This document shows, piece by piece, positions 21,511 to 33,739 of a stretch of 64,000 bases of DNA. How positions within the stretch are numbered: the stretch's first letter is position 1; each line of letters opens with the position of its first letter. Both the position numbers and the translations under genes were made by a program. The notes below the pieces were generated by a model that searched no databases, had not been told where the DNA came from, and worked only from the letters and a program-made list of their open reading frames with translations. The stretch is from Acipenser ruthenus (lineage: Eukaryota > Chordata > Actinopteri > Acipenseriformes > Acipenseridae), in contig NC_081211.1 of NCBI RefSeq assembly GCF_902713425.1, positions 11,936,264 to 12,000,263 on the forward strand, in the 5' to 3' direction.

Positions 21511-23563
21511 AGAGAGATGAGATGCCAACCATCCTGTGTTAGTTAATACGGGATTGATCAGCGGTTTGCTACCATCTTGTCTGTTTGGAATGGAAAAGGT
21601 GAACTCATAAATCAGAGATTTGGGTTTCACAACTCCAATCATTCTCCAAATAGTGGAACTCCTTAATTCATAAATCAAGCAGATTTCCAGTCTCGTACCA
21701 TATATTAAAGCTTGTAGTATCTGAGAGGATGAGCGGACATATGACTAAATTGCTGAGGAAGTCAAGCTCTCCGTGTATATATATATTTTAGATCCAGGTA
21801 TTGGAGGAAAGCTGGAGCGTTGGAAGCTCTGGAGGAGAGCAGTTGCAGATTTAAACAGTAAACTAAAGCCACTTTTGTATGCTGCAATAGAAGCAGATCT
21901 GAAGAGGGAGCCGAGATTTGCTGTAATGAGGAGATATTAACAGTAGTGGCAAGATCTGCTGAACGGGCAGAGATCTGAGGGAGTAAACGATGGAATGCTG
22001 TCAGTAGTCTGCAGTGGCCTGCTGTAGAGAGCAGAGAGCTGCTGAATGCGGTGAAAATTGGTATTTGAGAGTTAAGGCGTTTTTAGATGATGTCGGCGAT
22101 GGGGCTGCCTTTGGGCAGAAATGAAGAATGCATAGATCTGAGGCCGCTGCAGAACCTGAGAGGATGGGAATGCGTTGCTCGGAGGCTGCTGCAAAACCTA
22201 TTGATTTGATCAGGAGCAGTCTAAGAGTGTATTGTCTATTGCGGGATAGGAGGACGCTTGACTGAAATGTTGATAATCGTAGCACATAGTTTTCGTATGT
22301 GACTGGTAGCTCAAATTGAATGAAATGGACTTTGAAAGTTATATTAAGTGCCTTGATGAAGTTGGGGGCAAATGAGGAAGTGCAAATCCGGGAACAAGAA
22401 GGTTGCAGGAATGGCCTGATGCAGGGAAGCTGTAAATTAATGTGACGGTGGATTCTTAACATCTCAGAAAGCTGATAAGCATGGCTTCATGACAAGGTTC
22501 TCAAGGGGAGGGGTTTGGATTTGAAAAATTCAAGTTAATATATGTAGAAAAAGAGGTTGAGGCAGGAGGGTACTGAGAATCCCTCAGAAAGACAACAAAC
22601 TGCAGGAATTGATAGAAAGTTTGGAGTGTGCGAGATTCGCAGCGATAGCAAATCATCTTACATTATGTAGATATTGTGGTGTTATGCTGCCATCTAGAGG
22701 TTTTGATTGGAATTGAAACTATTGGCTTCAGTGAAGCAGGGTAGCATATATTTGGTTATTGCGATTACAATCCTTGTCTATGTATTAAGCATTTGCTTTA
22801 GAACAGTTAGTGATGATATAGGTAAGTTAACGTAGGTCTAGAAGAGGAGCCTGCAGTATTTAGATGTCACGATTCGGGGAGTTGAAGCTCTCATGTTGCA
22901 AAAGCGCAGCGCAGGAGCCAGAAGATTGCAGTCGTGAGGCACAGGCTCGCATTGCCTGTTAAAGCTGCCTGGTCGCCGTAGCAACTTACCACTCCCAGTA
23001 GTCACTCGCTGAGGCGTTGCCGTGGTAACCATGATCTGTGAGGCCCCGGTGTGAAAGAGTTGCAGTACAGCGGTGACGTTGGAACAGTCTTTCTGATGAA
23101 AACGCAGACCAAGTTGAGAATGGCACTGCGCTTTGAACGGCGCAGACTGAGCAGGTAGGAAAATAGCTGATACTATCTTGCGAGCGCAGAGCAGAGAAAC
23201 GGCTTGCAGTGAAAGAAACGAACAACAAAAAACAAACACAGACAAGGAAGCGGAAATAGTGCTGGGTTAAAGTAGAAAAAGAGAGCGAGATAGACAGGAG
23301 GGGCAGCCAATAACACATACGTGGAGCAGCGCTGGCCATGCCCTAATAATTGACGAGGCGAGCGCTGCATTGTGTGATTGGCTGGAAATACTAAATGAGG
23401 CTGAACTGGGATCAGCTTCCACCCGGAAGAGATCGCGGACGCTACCGGGCAGGATGCCACGGAGGGAAGGTAAGACAGGCTAAAGAAAAGGAAATAGGAT
23501 AAGAAGAAAAAGGAGCGCAAAGCGGGAGAGAGCCCTCTACGGCATCCCCCGAATTACGCCTAA
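21511..23563. other. Remainder of the insert, no recognisable gene
   Basis: An AG/CT-skewed, weakly repetitive stretch (21511-22840), then a GC-richer end with CpGs and several TATTT/CCAAT-like words on the minus strand, plausibly the element's 5' region. Open frames here look like chance. Confidence 0.4.
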
Positions 23564-23960
23564 AGGCTAACATATCAATGAATCTTAAATATTTTCTATA
23601 GCGCCCCATATGCGATTCACAAAATCTACTTAAAAACAAGACAATATCTCATTGTAAGCCTGGTCGAACAAAAGAAGTCTTCAGTGTAATTTTCAACAAA
23701 GAGTGCTTTCCACGATTTACGATGCTTTAGAGAGACGGAATATTGGAATTGGCAGCCGAGACTGGGGAATAAAACTGCCCGTGATCAAAGTGGGCAGAAA
23801 AGCTGCATATTTTCCATAAGGTATATTTGAGGAAAGAAAACGGTTCTCTCTGATTTGCAACGTTTCTATGGTTCGGCCCGGCCACTGCCGTGTGTCTGGT
23901 TAAAACGATGAGTTCAGTATTTTTTTCTTCTGCTTGGTAATTCAGTCTTGAGGCAACTGT

Positions 23961-24032
23961 AGCAGAGTGGCGCAGCGGAAGCGTGCTGGGCCCATAACCC
24001 AGAGGTCGATGGATCGAAACCATCCTCTGCTA
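23961..24032 (+). tRNA. initiator tRNA-Met (CAT), canonical
   Basis: By memory, identical to the vertebrate initiator tRNA: A1:U72, three G-C anticodon-stem pairs, CAT anticodon, T loop ATCGAAA. A TTTTT terminator follows at once. With the unit 3 and 6 copies it is one of the cleanest candidates for a working gene. Confidence 0.97.
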
Positions 24033-25074
24033 GCTTGTTTTTCTTCTGTTAGCAAAGTAGTTTTTCTAAAATATAAACTGAACTGATTTGCAAATTCAAA
24101 AAATAAATTCATTAACAAAATAGAAAATATTTCGACTAGATGTATGTTTTCAATTTCTTCAAAAAGTAGTCTCAAGCTCGTTGATTCAGTCGCTTTAAAA
24201 TCCACCTCTATGTCCCGCTGCAGCAGCGCTGTGTGCTGTGGCTCGAGCTTGTTTGACGAGACAGGCAATGCAAAAATGATAAAACTTGCTTTTGTATCAC
24301 ACGACAAACTTAACGTATGCTGTAACGGCTTGGCTGTCTCAAGTTAGTTTGTATTGTTAATGTAACACCTCGTTTTTGCCCAGTCGTTGTATCACATGAA
24401 TTGAGCTTGCCAGTTGGGGGTGACGGTCTGCCAATACAAGTTAAGACTATATTTGCAAGGATCATTTCTAGAGTGAAACATGTTTTGAAGGGATTGGTCT
24501 CGGTATCCCCCAGGAGGAGCGGGAGTGTTTTCTTCTCAGCAACGAGCTGACAATGAGTGTTGTTTTTGGGCACCTGCTCGCTGCTACTGATGACCACTCC
24601 AATCTTCAGTCGATGGATTGTTGAAGGAAGGGGACACATTCTGAGTGCGTATCTCATACTGGTAGAAACGCGGAAAAAAGTAACCATCAAGCCTAAAATT
24701 GTTCAGTTGTTTAAATCAATAAGCAAATTTCAAATGGATCATTGCTAATGTTAAAACAATTTAAGAACACTTTAAATAGGGCTTGACTAATATAAAAATA
24801 TAGGCATGTTATTTGCACTACGCAGGACTAGATTGAGCTTAAAAAAAGGCATTACATCTGAAAATAACTTGTGTTTACCCGCACTTACAAGGAAAGCGTC
24901 AAACTTTGTATTCGTCCTCGTAACAGTGTTAGAAAATGTAAACAGCAGTTGGAGAATGCCGAAGTCGATCATCCTAGCATGTTAAACGAGGGCATTTCTC
25001 ATGTAAGCCACATCCAGTAATAGATCGTTTGTACTGTTCTCAATGGTCCGCATCCCAGCCTGAGACCACGATCC

Positions 25075-25611
25075 AATTGTAAAACTTTACAATGCATTAG
25101 TAAGACCTTACCTAGAATATTGTGATCAGTTCTGATCACCTCTCTACAAAAAGGATATTGCTGCTCTAGAAAGAGTGCAAAGAAGAGCAACCAGAAATAT
25201 CCCAGGTTTAAAAGGCATGTTGTATGCAGACAGGCTAAAAGAATTGAATCTATTCAGTCTTGAACAAAAAAGACTACGCGGCGATCTGATTCAAACATTC
25301 AACATCCTAAAAGGTAGAGACAATGTCGACCCAGGGGACTTCTTTTTTGACATGAAAAAAGAAACAAGGACCAGCGGTCACAAATGGAGATTACATAAAG
25401 GGGCATTCAAAACAGAAAATAGGAGGCACTTTTTTACACAGAGAATTGTGAGGGTCTGGAACCAACTCCCCAGTAATGTTGAAGCTGACACCCTGGGATC
25501 CTTCAAGAAGCTGCTTGATGAGAGTCTGGGATCAATAAGCTACTAACTACCAAACGAGCAAGATGGGCTGAATGGCCTCCTCTCGTTTGGAAACTTTCTT
25601 ATGTTCTTATG
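25075..25611 (+). mobile_element. 5'-truncated LINE, unit 2
   Basis: Same insertion as in unit 1, with an open frame of 123 codons (25175-25546) covering the reverse-transcriptase tail and the TTCTTATG end. One codon is missing relative to unit 1 in the VVEAD region. Confidence 0.88.
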
Positions 25612-26030
25612 TTCCTATATCCTATTGTGCTTGTTAAGCCATAGCGTGAATCTTGAAAACGTCTTGTTTGTTTAACAAAGCCAGCAGTCACTTTATTGAT
25701 CACCCTGTGGATTAAACGCTATTGGAACACAGATGATTGTGTTGAAGATGTTAATAGACTTTCAATGTATGCGTTGTAGAGCTAAGCGTTTGTTGAGGCA
25801 GTTCAAGCGCTGCACATTCAGGCAGCCGGTTGCAGTCTTTACCTGTTTCCTAGATGTTTGCCATTTGGTCTTACTCTGGAAGGAGTAGAAAAAAAGCTAA
25901 ACCATTTGTTGAGAACCGCATTTGGGAGAAAACTTAAGTGTTTCAAAATGCATTTGTAAAGTGCATTTGTCTATTAGGTTGTTTATGGTGTGACAAAAAG
26001 AATGCTATCTCGAAAACGCAGTCCTGTCAA

Positions 26031-26103
26031 GCCGAAATAGCTCAGTTGGGAGAGCGTTAGACTGAAGATCTAAAGGTCCCTGGTTCGATCCCGGGTTTCG
26101 GCA
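26031..26103 (+). tRNA. tRNA-Phe (GAA), canonical
   Basis: Matches the vertebrate Phe-GAA sequence throughout, including B box GGTTCGATCCC. TTTT lies about ten bases downstream. Confidence 0.97.
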
Positions 26104-26238
26104 AACACCAAGACATTTTGTTTTGTTTTGTATTATTTTGAACTAAAAACAGAGCACATTTTTTTCTTCATTGTAATTGGAGGAAATAACAACGTACTAG
26201 TGCCATTTTCTAATGTGATTAAGAAATTCAAAAAGCAT

Positions 26239-26312
26239 CGTCCCTGGGTGGGCTTGAACCACCAACCTTCCGGTTAACAGCCGAACGCGCTAACCGTTTG
26301 CGCCACAGAGAC
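26239..26312 (-). tRNA. tRNA-Asn (GTT)
   Basis: As in unit 1 except for one D-loop change (AATCGG region reads AAACGG on the sense strand). Confidence 0.93.
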
Positions 26313-26922
26313 CAACCTGCTCGACCTCTAAAGCATACGGGAGTGATTAGCAAGGCGAGATGCTGCAGAACCTGATCGAGGGAGCAGAACTCAGCCGAAC
26401 CTGAAACCACATCTAAGAAGAAAGCAACACGGGGCAGGAAAGTCTATGTAATCCATTATGGCAGCACAACATACGTCATTTTGTTAGATAACACACTGGG
26501 GGTCCAACACAGCAGTGTGTGTAAATAGCTACAATGGAAACCAAATACTTACGGTTCAAATGGGAATCTTCATCAGATTTTAAGAACACATTTGACATAC
26601 TTTACACTGCAAAGGAGGAAGGCAGGCAATGCAAATGAGGCGTGATCCATTGCTAAAAAAATACATTAAATCTCCCTTTGTGCTTCTCGGAAGACATACG
26701 ACGGAGGGCGCACTGCACTTTTTCAGTTTGGGGAATGTTACAAATTAGCAGACTGTGCTTTAAAATACATATAGGGCGGGCTTCTCTGTTACAAAGAATA
26801 AATTAGCAGACTGTGCTTTAAAATACATATAGGGCGGGCTTCTCTGTTACAAAGAATTGTCACACTTTGCATTTCTCTCCATGATGCATTGGGACTAAAT
26901 ACGTAGATACATTAAAACTATT

Positions 26923-26980
26923 TGGAGAACGCGGGCATCGATCCTGGTACTTCTTGCGCTATCATTTGAGCTAATTCCCC
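26923..26980 (-). pseudogene. tRNA-Ala with anticodon arm deleted, unit 2
   Basis: The same 58-nt form as in unit 1. Confidence 0.9.
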
Positions 26981-27322
26981 TGGTATTGCGGCAGCGATTC
27001 TCATAGGCTACATCGCTGCTTGATAAGAGCGATTCAGATTGTTCTATATTTTTTTTTTATTGGCAATGTGCCATTTGCAAATTCAAAAATAAATTGAACA
27101 ATCAAAAATGATAATACTTGCTTTTGTATCACACGACAAACTTAAGGTATGCTTTAACGGTTAGGCTGTCTCAAGTTAGTTTGTATTGTTAATACCATAT
27201 CTTTGTTTGATCGCTATACAATCAATATGTTGTGTAGGCTAAATTGTATAAATAAACGCCCGGAAACATTCAAATCCAAACACGTTAAAAGATGAAATAG
27301 TGTGGAATAGAAACAAAGAATT

Positions 27323-27394
27323 TGACCTCGACATGATTTGCACACGCAACCTTCTGATCTGGAGTCAGACGCGCTACCGTTGGGCCACGAAGTT
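27323..27394 (-). tRNA. tRNA-Trp (CCA) with T55G, unit 2
   Basis: Anticodon CCA kept. In addition to T55G it has changes at both ends (first base and D arm), so it looks more decayed than the unit 1 copy. Confidence 0.7.
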
Positions 27395-28015
27395 CTGCCA
27401 GTGTGTGTTCTTGTTATGCAATGCTAGAGTGCACAGCAAGCATGCCAAACGCATGGTAATGCCGACGCTGATACTAGGAAAACACTCACTATCACTAGCG
27501 TCATGGGAAACAGCCGACTCAATATGTGTTCGTAGCCAGCAGGGCTATGAAGCTGTCGGAAGTGTGTTTGATTCTCAGCTTTAAAAGTAAAGAAAAGATA
27601 AAACAATGCGATTTGATTTTATAATGTTCATTAATTGAAACGTGGGCATAAACACAGTTGTACTGGCTGGGAATCGTTTCGGGTCAATTTCTTGGAAAGC
27701 AGCTATGCTGACCAATATATCACCAACGGGGGAAGCTGGCAGTACTGAGTGACACAGAAAAAGGATTCTCTCAGCGCGTCTCCTCTGAATGCGCACTGGC
27801 ACAAAGAGGCTTTGCTCATCTAATGACGTGGCGGAATGCAATAATGTATTGGGTCAATTTATCAACAAAAGAAACATAAACAAAAGTGTATGTAATTATT
27901 TGTGAATAAACTGTATTACTTATACGATGGGACCAGGAACTTACATCCGCAAATTAATGATCGGCCAACCACAAAGAGACTTTGTCTTGACCAGTAATTT
28001 AAAAACATGCGGCAA

Positions 28016-28088
28016 TGGTTCTACTGGGGATAGCACCCAGGGCCTTCTGCGTGTAAAGCAGACGTGATAATCACTACACTATGGAACC
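28016..28088 (-). tRNA. tRNA-Val (TAC) with altered T loop, unit 2
   Basis: The acceptor stem GGTTCCA closes imperfectly with TAGAACC, the anticodon is TAC and the T loop is TGCTATC. Confidence 0.78.
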
Positions 28089-28607
28089 TAGGCAGAACTG
28101 TGTCGGTGCTCCTACATTATTGTCTACATGCATCTCAAATAATTACAATGTCATTTATCAGACCCTTCGACGTTGTCTTTAAAAATTAAACTTCCCAGAC
28201 CGAACGCAGGCTAACATTAAATCAATGAATCTTAAATATTTTCTATAGCGCCCCATATGCGATTCACAAAATCTACTTAAAAACAAGACAATATCTCATT
28301 GTAAGCCTGGTCGAACAAAAGAAGTCTTCAGTGTAATTTTCAACAAAGAGTGCTTTCCACGATTTACGATGCTTTAGAGAGACGGAATATTGGAATTGGC
28401 AGCCGAGACTGGGGAATAAAACTGCCCGTGATCAAAGTGGGCAGAAAAGCTGCATATTTTCCATAAGGTATATTTGAGGAAAGAAAACGGTTCTCTCTGA
28501 TTTGCAACGTTTCTATGGTTCGGCCCGGCCACTGCCGTGTGTCTGGTTAAAACGATGAGTTCAGTATTTTTTTCTTCTGCTTGGTAATTCAGTCTTGAGG
28601 CAACTGT

Positions 28608-28679
28608 AGCAGAGTGGCGCAGCGGAAGCGTGCTGGGCCCATAACCCAGAGGTCGATGGATCGAAACCATCCTCTGCTA
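28608..28679 (+). tRNA. initiator tRNA-Met (CAT), canonical, unit 3
   Basis: Identical to the unit 2 copy, with the same terminator. Confidence 0.97.
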
Positions 28680-29721
28680 GCTTGTTTTTCTTCTGTTAGC
28701 AAAGTAGTTTTTCTAAAATATAAACTGAACTGATTTGCAAATTCAAAAAATAAATTCATTAACAAAATAGAAAATATTTCGACTAGATGTATGTTTTCAA
28801 TTTCTTCAAAAAGTAGTCTCAAGCTCGTTGATTCAGTCGCTTTAAAATCCACCTCTATGTCCCGCTGCAGCAGCGCTGTGTGCTGTGGCTCGAGCTTGTT
28901 TGACGAGACAGGCAATGCAAAAATGATAAAACTTGCTTTTGTATCACACGACAAACTTAACGTATGCTGTAACGGCTTGGCTGTCTCAAGTTAGTTTGTA
29001 TTGTTAATGTAACACCTCGTTTTTGCCCAGTCGTTGTATCACATGAATTGAGCTTGCCAGTTGGGGGTGACGGTCTGCCAATACAAGTTAAGACTATATT
29101 TGCAAGGATCATTTCTAGAGTGAAACATGTTTTGAAGGGATTGGTCTCGGTATCCCCCAGGAGGAGCGGGAGTGTTTTCTTCTCAGCAACGAGCTGACAA
29201 TGAGTGTTGTTTTTGGGCACCTGCTCGCTGCTACTGATGACCACTCCAATCTTCAGTCGATGGATTGTTGAAGGAAGGGGACACATTCTGAGTGCGTATC
29301 TCATACTGGTAGAAACGCGGAAAAAAGAAACCATCAAGCCTAAAATTGTTCAGTTGTTTAAATCAATAAGCAAATTTCAAATGGATCATTGCTAATGTTA
29401 AAACAATTTAAGAACACTTTAAATAGGGCTTGACTAATATAAAAATATAGGCATGTTATTTGCACTACGCAGGACTAGATTGAGCTTAAAAAAAGGCATT
29501 ACATCTGAAAATAACTTGTGTTTACCCCCACTTACAAGGAAAGCGTCAAACTTTGTATTCGTCCTCGTAACAGTGTTAGAAAATGTAAACAGCAGTTGGA
29601 GAATGCCGAAGTCGATCATCCTAGCATGTTAAACGAGGGCATTTCTCATGTAAGCCACTTCCAGTAATAGATCGTTTGTACTGTTCTCAATGGTCCGCAT
29701 CCCAGCCTGAGACCACGATCC

Positions 29722-30482
29722 AATTGTAAAACTTTACAATGCATTAGTAAGACCTTACCTAGAATATTGTGATCAGTTCTGATCACCTCTCTACAAAAAG
29801 GATATTGCTGCTCTAGAAAGAGTGCAAAGAAGAGCAACCAGAAATATCCCAGGTTTAAAAGGCATGTTGTATGCAGACAGGCTAAAAGAATTGAATCTAT
29901 TCAGTCTTGAACAAAGAACACTACGCGGCGATCTGATTCAAACATTCAAAATCCTAAAAGGTAGAGACAATGTCGACCCAGGGGACTTCTTTTTTGACAT
30001 GAAAAAAGAAACAAGGACCAGGGGTCACAAATGGAGTTTACATAAAGGGGCATTCAGAAGAGAAAATAGGAGGCACTTTTTTACACAGAGAATTGTAAGG
30101 GTCTGGAACCAATTCCCCAGTAATGATGTTGAAGCTGACACCCTGGGATCCTTCAAGAAGCTGTTTGATGACAGTCTGGGATCAATAAGCTACTAACAAG
30201 GGCAGCAGTTTGGCGTAGTGGTTAGGGCTCTGGTCTCTTGACCAGAGGGCTGTGGGTTCAATCCCTGGGGAGAACAGTGCTGTTGTACCCTTTAGCAAGG
30301 TACTTTACCTATATTGCTCCAGTAAAAACCAATTGTATAAATGGGTAATTGTAAGTAAAAATAATGTGATATCTTGTAATAATTGTAAGTTTCCCTGGAT
30401 AAGGGCGTTTGCTAAGAGATTTAACAACCAAAGTAGCATGATGGGCTGAATGACCTCCTCTCGTTTGTAAACTTTCTTATAT
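29722..30482 (+). mobile_element. 5'-truncated LINE, unit 3, split by a SINE
   Basis: LINE sequence runs to 30199 and resumes after the SINE at 30422 with AACAACCAAAGTAG and a shortened tail. The frame 29822-30196 (124 codons) covers the reverse-transcriptase tail. Confidence 0.87.
30200..30421 (+). mobile_element. Full-length tRNA-derived SINE with L2-like tail
   Basis: The head has Pol III boxes (A-like TGGCGTAGTGGTTAGGGC; B-like GGTTCAATCCC) and a tRNA-like fold. The tail has CCTGGATAAGGGCGTTTGCTAA, the 3' module that V-SINE-like fish SINEs share with L2-clade LINEs. Flanked by TAACAA at 30194-30199 and 30422-30427. It is absent from the other units. Confidence 0.88.
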
Positions 30483-30895
30483 CCTATTGTGCTTTTTCAG
30501 AAATTGCGTGAATCCTGAAAACGACTTGTTAATGTTTAACAAAGCCAGCTGTCACTTTATTGATCACCCTGTGGATTAACCGCTATTGGAACACAGATGA
30601 TTGTGTTAAAGATGTTAATAGACTTTCAATGTACGAGTTTTAGAGCTAAGCGTTTGTTGAGGCAGTTCAATCGCTGCACTTTCAGGCAGCCGGTTGCAGT
30701 CTTTACCTGTTTCCTAGATGATTGCCTATTGGTCTTACTCTGGAAGGAGTACAAAGAAAAGCTAAACCATTTGTTGAGAACCGCATTTAGGAGAAAACTT
30801 AAGTGTTTCAAAATGCATTTGTAAAGGCATGATTCTATTAGGCTGTTAATGGTGTGACAAAAAATAATGCTATCTCGAGAATGCAGTCCTGTTAA

Positions 30896-30960
30896 GCCTA
30901 AATAGCTCAGTTGGGAGAGCGTTAGCCTGAAGATTTAAGGTTTGATCCTGGGTTTCGGCA
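30896..30960 (+). pseudogene. tRNA-Phe pseudogene, unit 3
   Basis: 65 nt. Acceptor, D arm and GAA anticodon loop are recognisable, but about eight bases are lost in the variable/T-stem region and the acceptor has a mismatch. Confidence 0.9.
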
Positions 30961-31096
30961 AACACCAAGACTTTTTATTTTGTTTTGTATTATTTTGAAC
31001 TAAAAACAGAGCACATTTTTTTCTTCAGTTTAATTGGAGGAAATAACAACGTACTAGTGCCATTTTCTAATGTGATATAAGAAATTCAAAAAGCAT

Positions 31097-31103
31097 CGTC
31101 CCT

Positions 31104-31153
<50 letters not shown>

Positions 31154-31170
31154 AGTTGCGCCACAGAGAC
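31097..31170 (-). tRNA. tRNA-Asn (GTT), unit 3
   Basis: Has the canonical anticodon stem (CCGAA) where most other copies have the wobble form. One D-loop base differs. Confidence 0.94.
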
Positions 31171-31723
31171 CAACCTGCTCTACATCCAAAGCATGTTAGA
31201 GTGATTAGCAAGGCGAGATGCTGCCGAACCTGATCGAGGGAGCAGAACTCAGCCGAACCTGAAACCACATCTAAGAAGAAAGCAACACGGGGCAGGAAAG
31301 TCTATGTAATCCATTATGGCAGCACAACATACGTCATTTTGTTTGATAACACACTGGGAGTCCAACACAGCAGTGTGTGTAAATAGCTTCAATGGAAACC
31401 AAATACTTACGGTTCAAATGGGAATCTTCATCAGATTTTAAGAACACATTTGACATACTTTACACTGCAAAGGAGGAAGGCAGGCAATGCAAATGAGGCG
31501 TGATCCATTGCTAAAAAAATACATTAAATCTCCCTTTGTGCTTCTCGGAAGTCATACGACGGAGGGCGCACTGCACTTTTTCAGTTTGGGGAATGTTACA
31601 AATTAGCAGACTGTGCTTTAAAATACACATAGGGCGGGCTTCTCTGTTACAAAGAATTATCACACTTTGTATTTCTCTGCATGATGCATTGGAACTAAAT
31701 ACGTAGATACATTAAAAACTATT

Positions 31724-31796
31724 TAGAGAATGCCGGCATCGATCCCGCTACTTCTCGCATGCTAAGCGAGCGCTCTACCATTTGAGCTAATTCCCC
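31724..31796 (-). tRNA. tRNA-Ala (AGC), best copy
   Basis: Of the three full-length Ala genes this has a fully paired anticodon stem (CTCGC/GCGAG) and the normal GGGGAATTAGCTC start. One acceptor base near the 3' end differs. A TTTT run follows on the minus strand. Confidence 0.88.
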
Positions 31797-31857
31797 TTGC
31801 AATGTGATAGCGATTCTCATAGGCTACATCGCAGCTTGACACGAGCAATTCAGAATG

Positions 31858-31860
<3 letters not shown>

Positions 31861-31937
<77 letters not shown>

Positions 31938-31946
31938 TTATTATTA

Positions 31947-32002
<56 letters not shown>

Positions 32003-32010
32003 TATTTATT
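31861..32010. repeat. (ATT)n microsatellite, about 150 bp
   Basis: A nearly pure TTA/ATT tract with three small interruptions. It marks the break where unit 3 loses the Trp-Val segment. Poly-Ile/Leu/Tyr frames are artefacts. Confidence 0.97.
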
Positions 32011-32920
32011 AGACAGTTACTTACAGTTGTGTACAAATAAAATACATCAGGATTGGCAAAGTAGTCTGAAATTAGCTAATTCAAAAACTAAATTAATTAA
32101 CTAAATAGCAAATATTTCAACTAGAGTCTTGTTTTTGGGCACCTGCTCGCTGCTACTGATGACCACTCCAATCTTCAGTCGGGGGGTTGTTGAAGGAAGG
32201 GGACACATTTTGAGTGCGTATCTCATACTGGTAGAAACGCGGAAAAAAGAAACCATCAAGCCTAAAATTGTTCAGTTGTTTAAATCAATAAGCACATTTC
32301 AAATGGATCATTGCTAATGTTAAAACAATTTAAGAACACTTTAAGTAGGGCTTGACTAATATAAAAATATAGGCATGTTATTTGCACTACGCAGGACTAG
32401 ATTGAGCTTAAAAAAGGCATTACATCTGAAAATAACTTGTGCTTACCCCCACTTACAAGGAAAGTGTCAAACTTTGTATTCATCCTCATAACGTTTTAGA
32501 AAATGTAAACAGCAGTTGGAGAATGCCGAAGTCGATCATCCTAGCATGTTAAACGAGGGCACTTCTCATGTAAGCTACTTCCAGTAATAGATCGTTTATA
32601 CTGTTCTCAATGGTCCGCATCCCAGCCTGAGCACGATCCAGTGGCATACGGAGATGTTTTTCAAAGTAATATGTTATTTGGAACATGAAAACAATCTTAA
32701 TTTAAATAACACAAAATATTTTTCAGTGACTTCAACAAGTAGTCTGTTTACAACAAAAGTGCAATCTGTGTTAGGAACGCTATTTTAGTCCGATTTAAAA
32801 TGCTAATTAAAATGGTAATGAGTGCTGACAAGATTTTGGTATCAGCTGTTAATTTCCTTGAACAATCTTTTATAGTAAAATGAATACATGTATTCCTTTT
32901 AAAAATAAATAAACTTGAAC

Positions 32921-33030
32921 TGTCAGAGTGGGATTTAAACCCACGCCTCCATTCGGAGACCAGAACACACAATTTTTTGGAAAGACAGAGTCTTTGAATC
33001 TGGCGCCTTAGACCACTCGGCCATCCTGAG
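32921..33030 (-). tRNA. tRNA-Leu (CAA), intron-containing, possibly decaying
   Basis: The 110-nt gene has the type II body: GGATGGCCGAGTGGTCTAAG start, a long variable arm (GTCTCC..GGAGG) and anticodon CAA, followed by an intron of about 25 nt after position 37, as vertebrate Leu-CAA genes have. The acceptor has lost a base and the T loop reads TTTAAAT (C56 changed), so function is doubtful. Confidence 0.78.
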
Positions 33031-33226
33031 AAACTGCGTTTGTTCCACTAAGATTATTTATTTCAATATCGTTATAGCTATAAACGATGCACGCAGTTTA
33101 CAATAGCAATTGCTATATGACAATAACCAATAAGTAATGTCATTGCAATGCTGTATACAATGTGAACAGAATCAGACATTGCTCTGTTGCCTTGAATAAA
33201 CATCCACACTTTGTATTTTAAAAGGA

Positions 33227-33299
33227 CGCCCAACCTGGGGCTCGAACCCACGACCCTGAGATTAAGAGTCTCATGCTCTACCGACTGAGCTAGCCGGGC
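33227..33299 (-). tRNA. tRNA-Lys (CTT)
   Basis: 73 nt, anticodon CTT in CTCTTAA, and otherwise vertebrate Lys-CTT. One T-stem pair is mismatched (CCCAG against GTGGG). TTTT follows within ten bases on the minus strand. This is the only Lys gene in the window. Confidence 0.9.
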
Positions 33300-33621
33300 T
33301 GACTGTTGGAAGGTTCTATATTTAAAAAAAAATATATACGTCTTCAGTGTAATTTTAAACAAAAAGCTTTCCACGATTTAACACATTTACAGAGACAGTA
33401 TATTGGAATTATCAGCCAAAACTGGGGATAAAACTGCCTGTGATCAAAGTGGGCAGAAAGGCTGCAAACTTTGCATAAAGTATTTGGGGAAAAGAAAACG
33501 GATCACCTCTGATTTGCAACGTTTCTATGGTTCGGCCCGGCCACTGCCATGTGGCTGGTTAAAATGAATTCAGTATTTTTTTTTTTCTTCTGCTTTTTAA
33601 ATTCAATCATGAGACAACTGT

Positions 33622-33693
33622 AGCAGAGTGGCGCAGCGGAAGCGTGCTGGGCCCATAACCCAGAGGTCGATGGATCAAAACCATCCTCTGCCA
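33622..33693 (+). tRNA. initiator tRNA-Met (CAT), diverged
   Basis: Keeps A1 and the CAT arm. Differs in the T loop (ATCAAAA) and near the acceptor 3' end (GCCA), which weakens one pair. Confidence 0.88.
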
Positions 33694-33739
33694 GCTTGTT
33701 TTTCTGCTCTTAGCAAAGTAGTTTTTTCTAAAATATTAA

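Larger units (their letters stand above)
17953..23563 (-). mobile_element. Insert with degenerate Ngaro/DIRS-type tyrosine recombinase fragments
   Basis: This interrupts the array between units 1 and 2, flanked by AGGCTAACAT at 17943-17952 and 23564-23573. Uninterrupted units have this 10-mer once. The minus strand holds three or more head-to-tail recombinase pieces (18930-21500). No reverse transcriptase, RNase H or capsid region is visible. The end at higher coordinates (about 22840-23560) looks like a leader, GC-richer with CpG. It is an old fossil with many breaks. Ngaro-like is the best family guess; a Crypton-like or composite element is possible. Confidence 0.65.
23574..28216. repeat. 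tRNA array unit 2
   Basis: A complete unit of about 4.64 kb: iMet, LINE, Phe, Asn, truncated Ala, Trp, Val. The LINE has the longer TTGTATGCAGAC form shared only with unit 3. Spacers hold no other gene that I can see. Confidence 0.93.
28217..32640. repeat. tRNA array unit 3 (diverged, rearranged)
   Basis: Carries iMet, LINE with a full SINE inside it, a Phe pseudogene, Asn and a full-length Ala, then an (ATT)n tract. After the tract, part of the iMet-downstream spacer repeats (32116-32640). Trp and Val are absent. It is more diverged than the other units and seems to be an independent lineage. Confidence 0.85.
32641..33319. other. Segment unique to unit 3/4 with Leu and Lys tRNA genes
   Basis: Not found in the other units. 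Apart from the two tRNA genes it is AT-rich sequence with no recognised gene. Confidence 0.7.
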
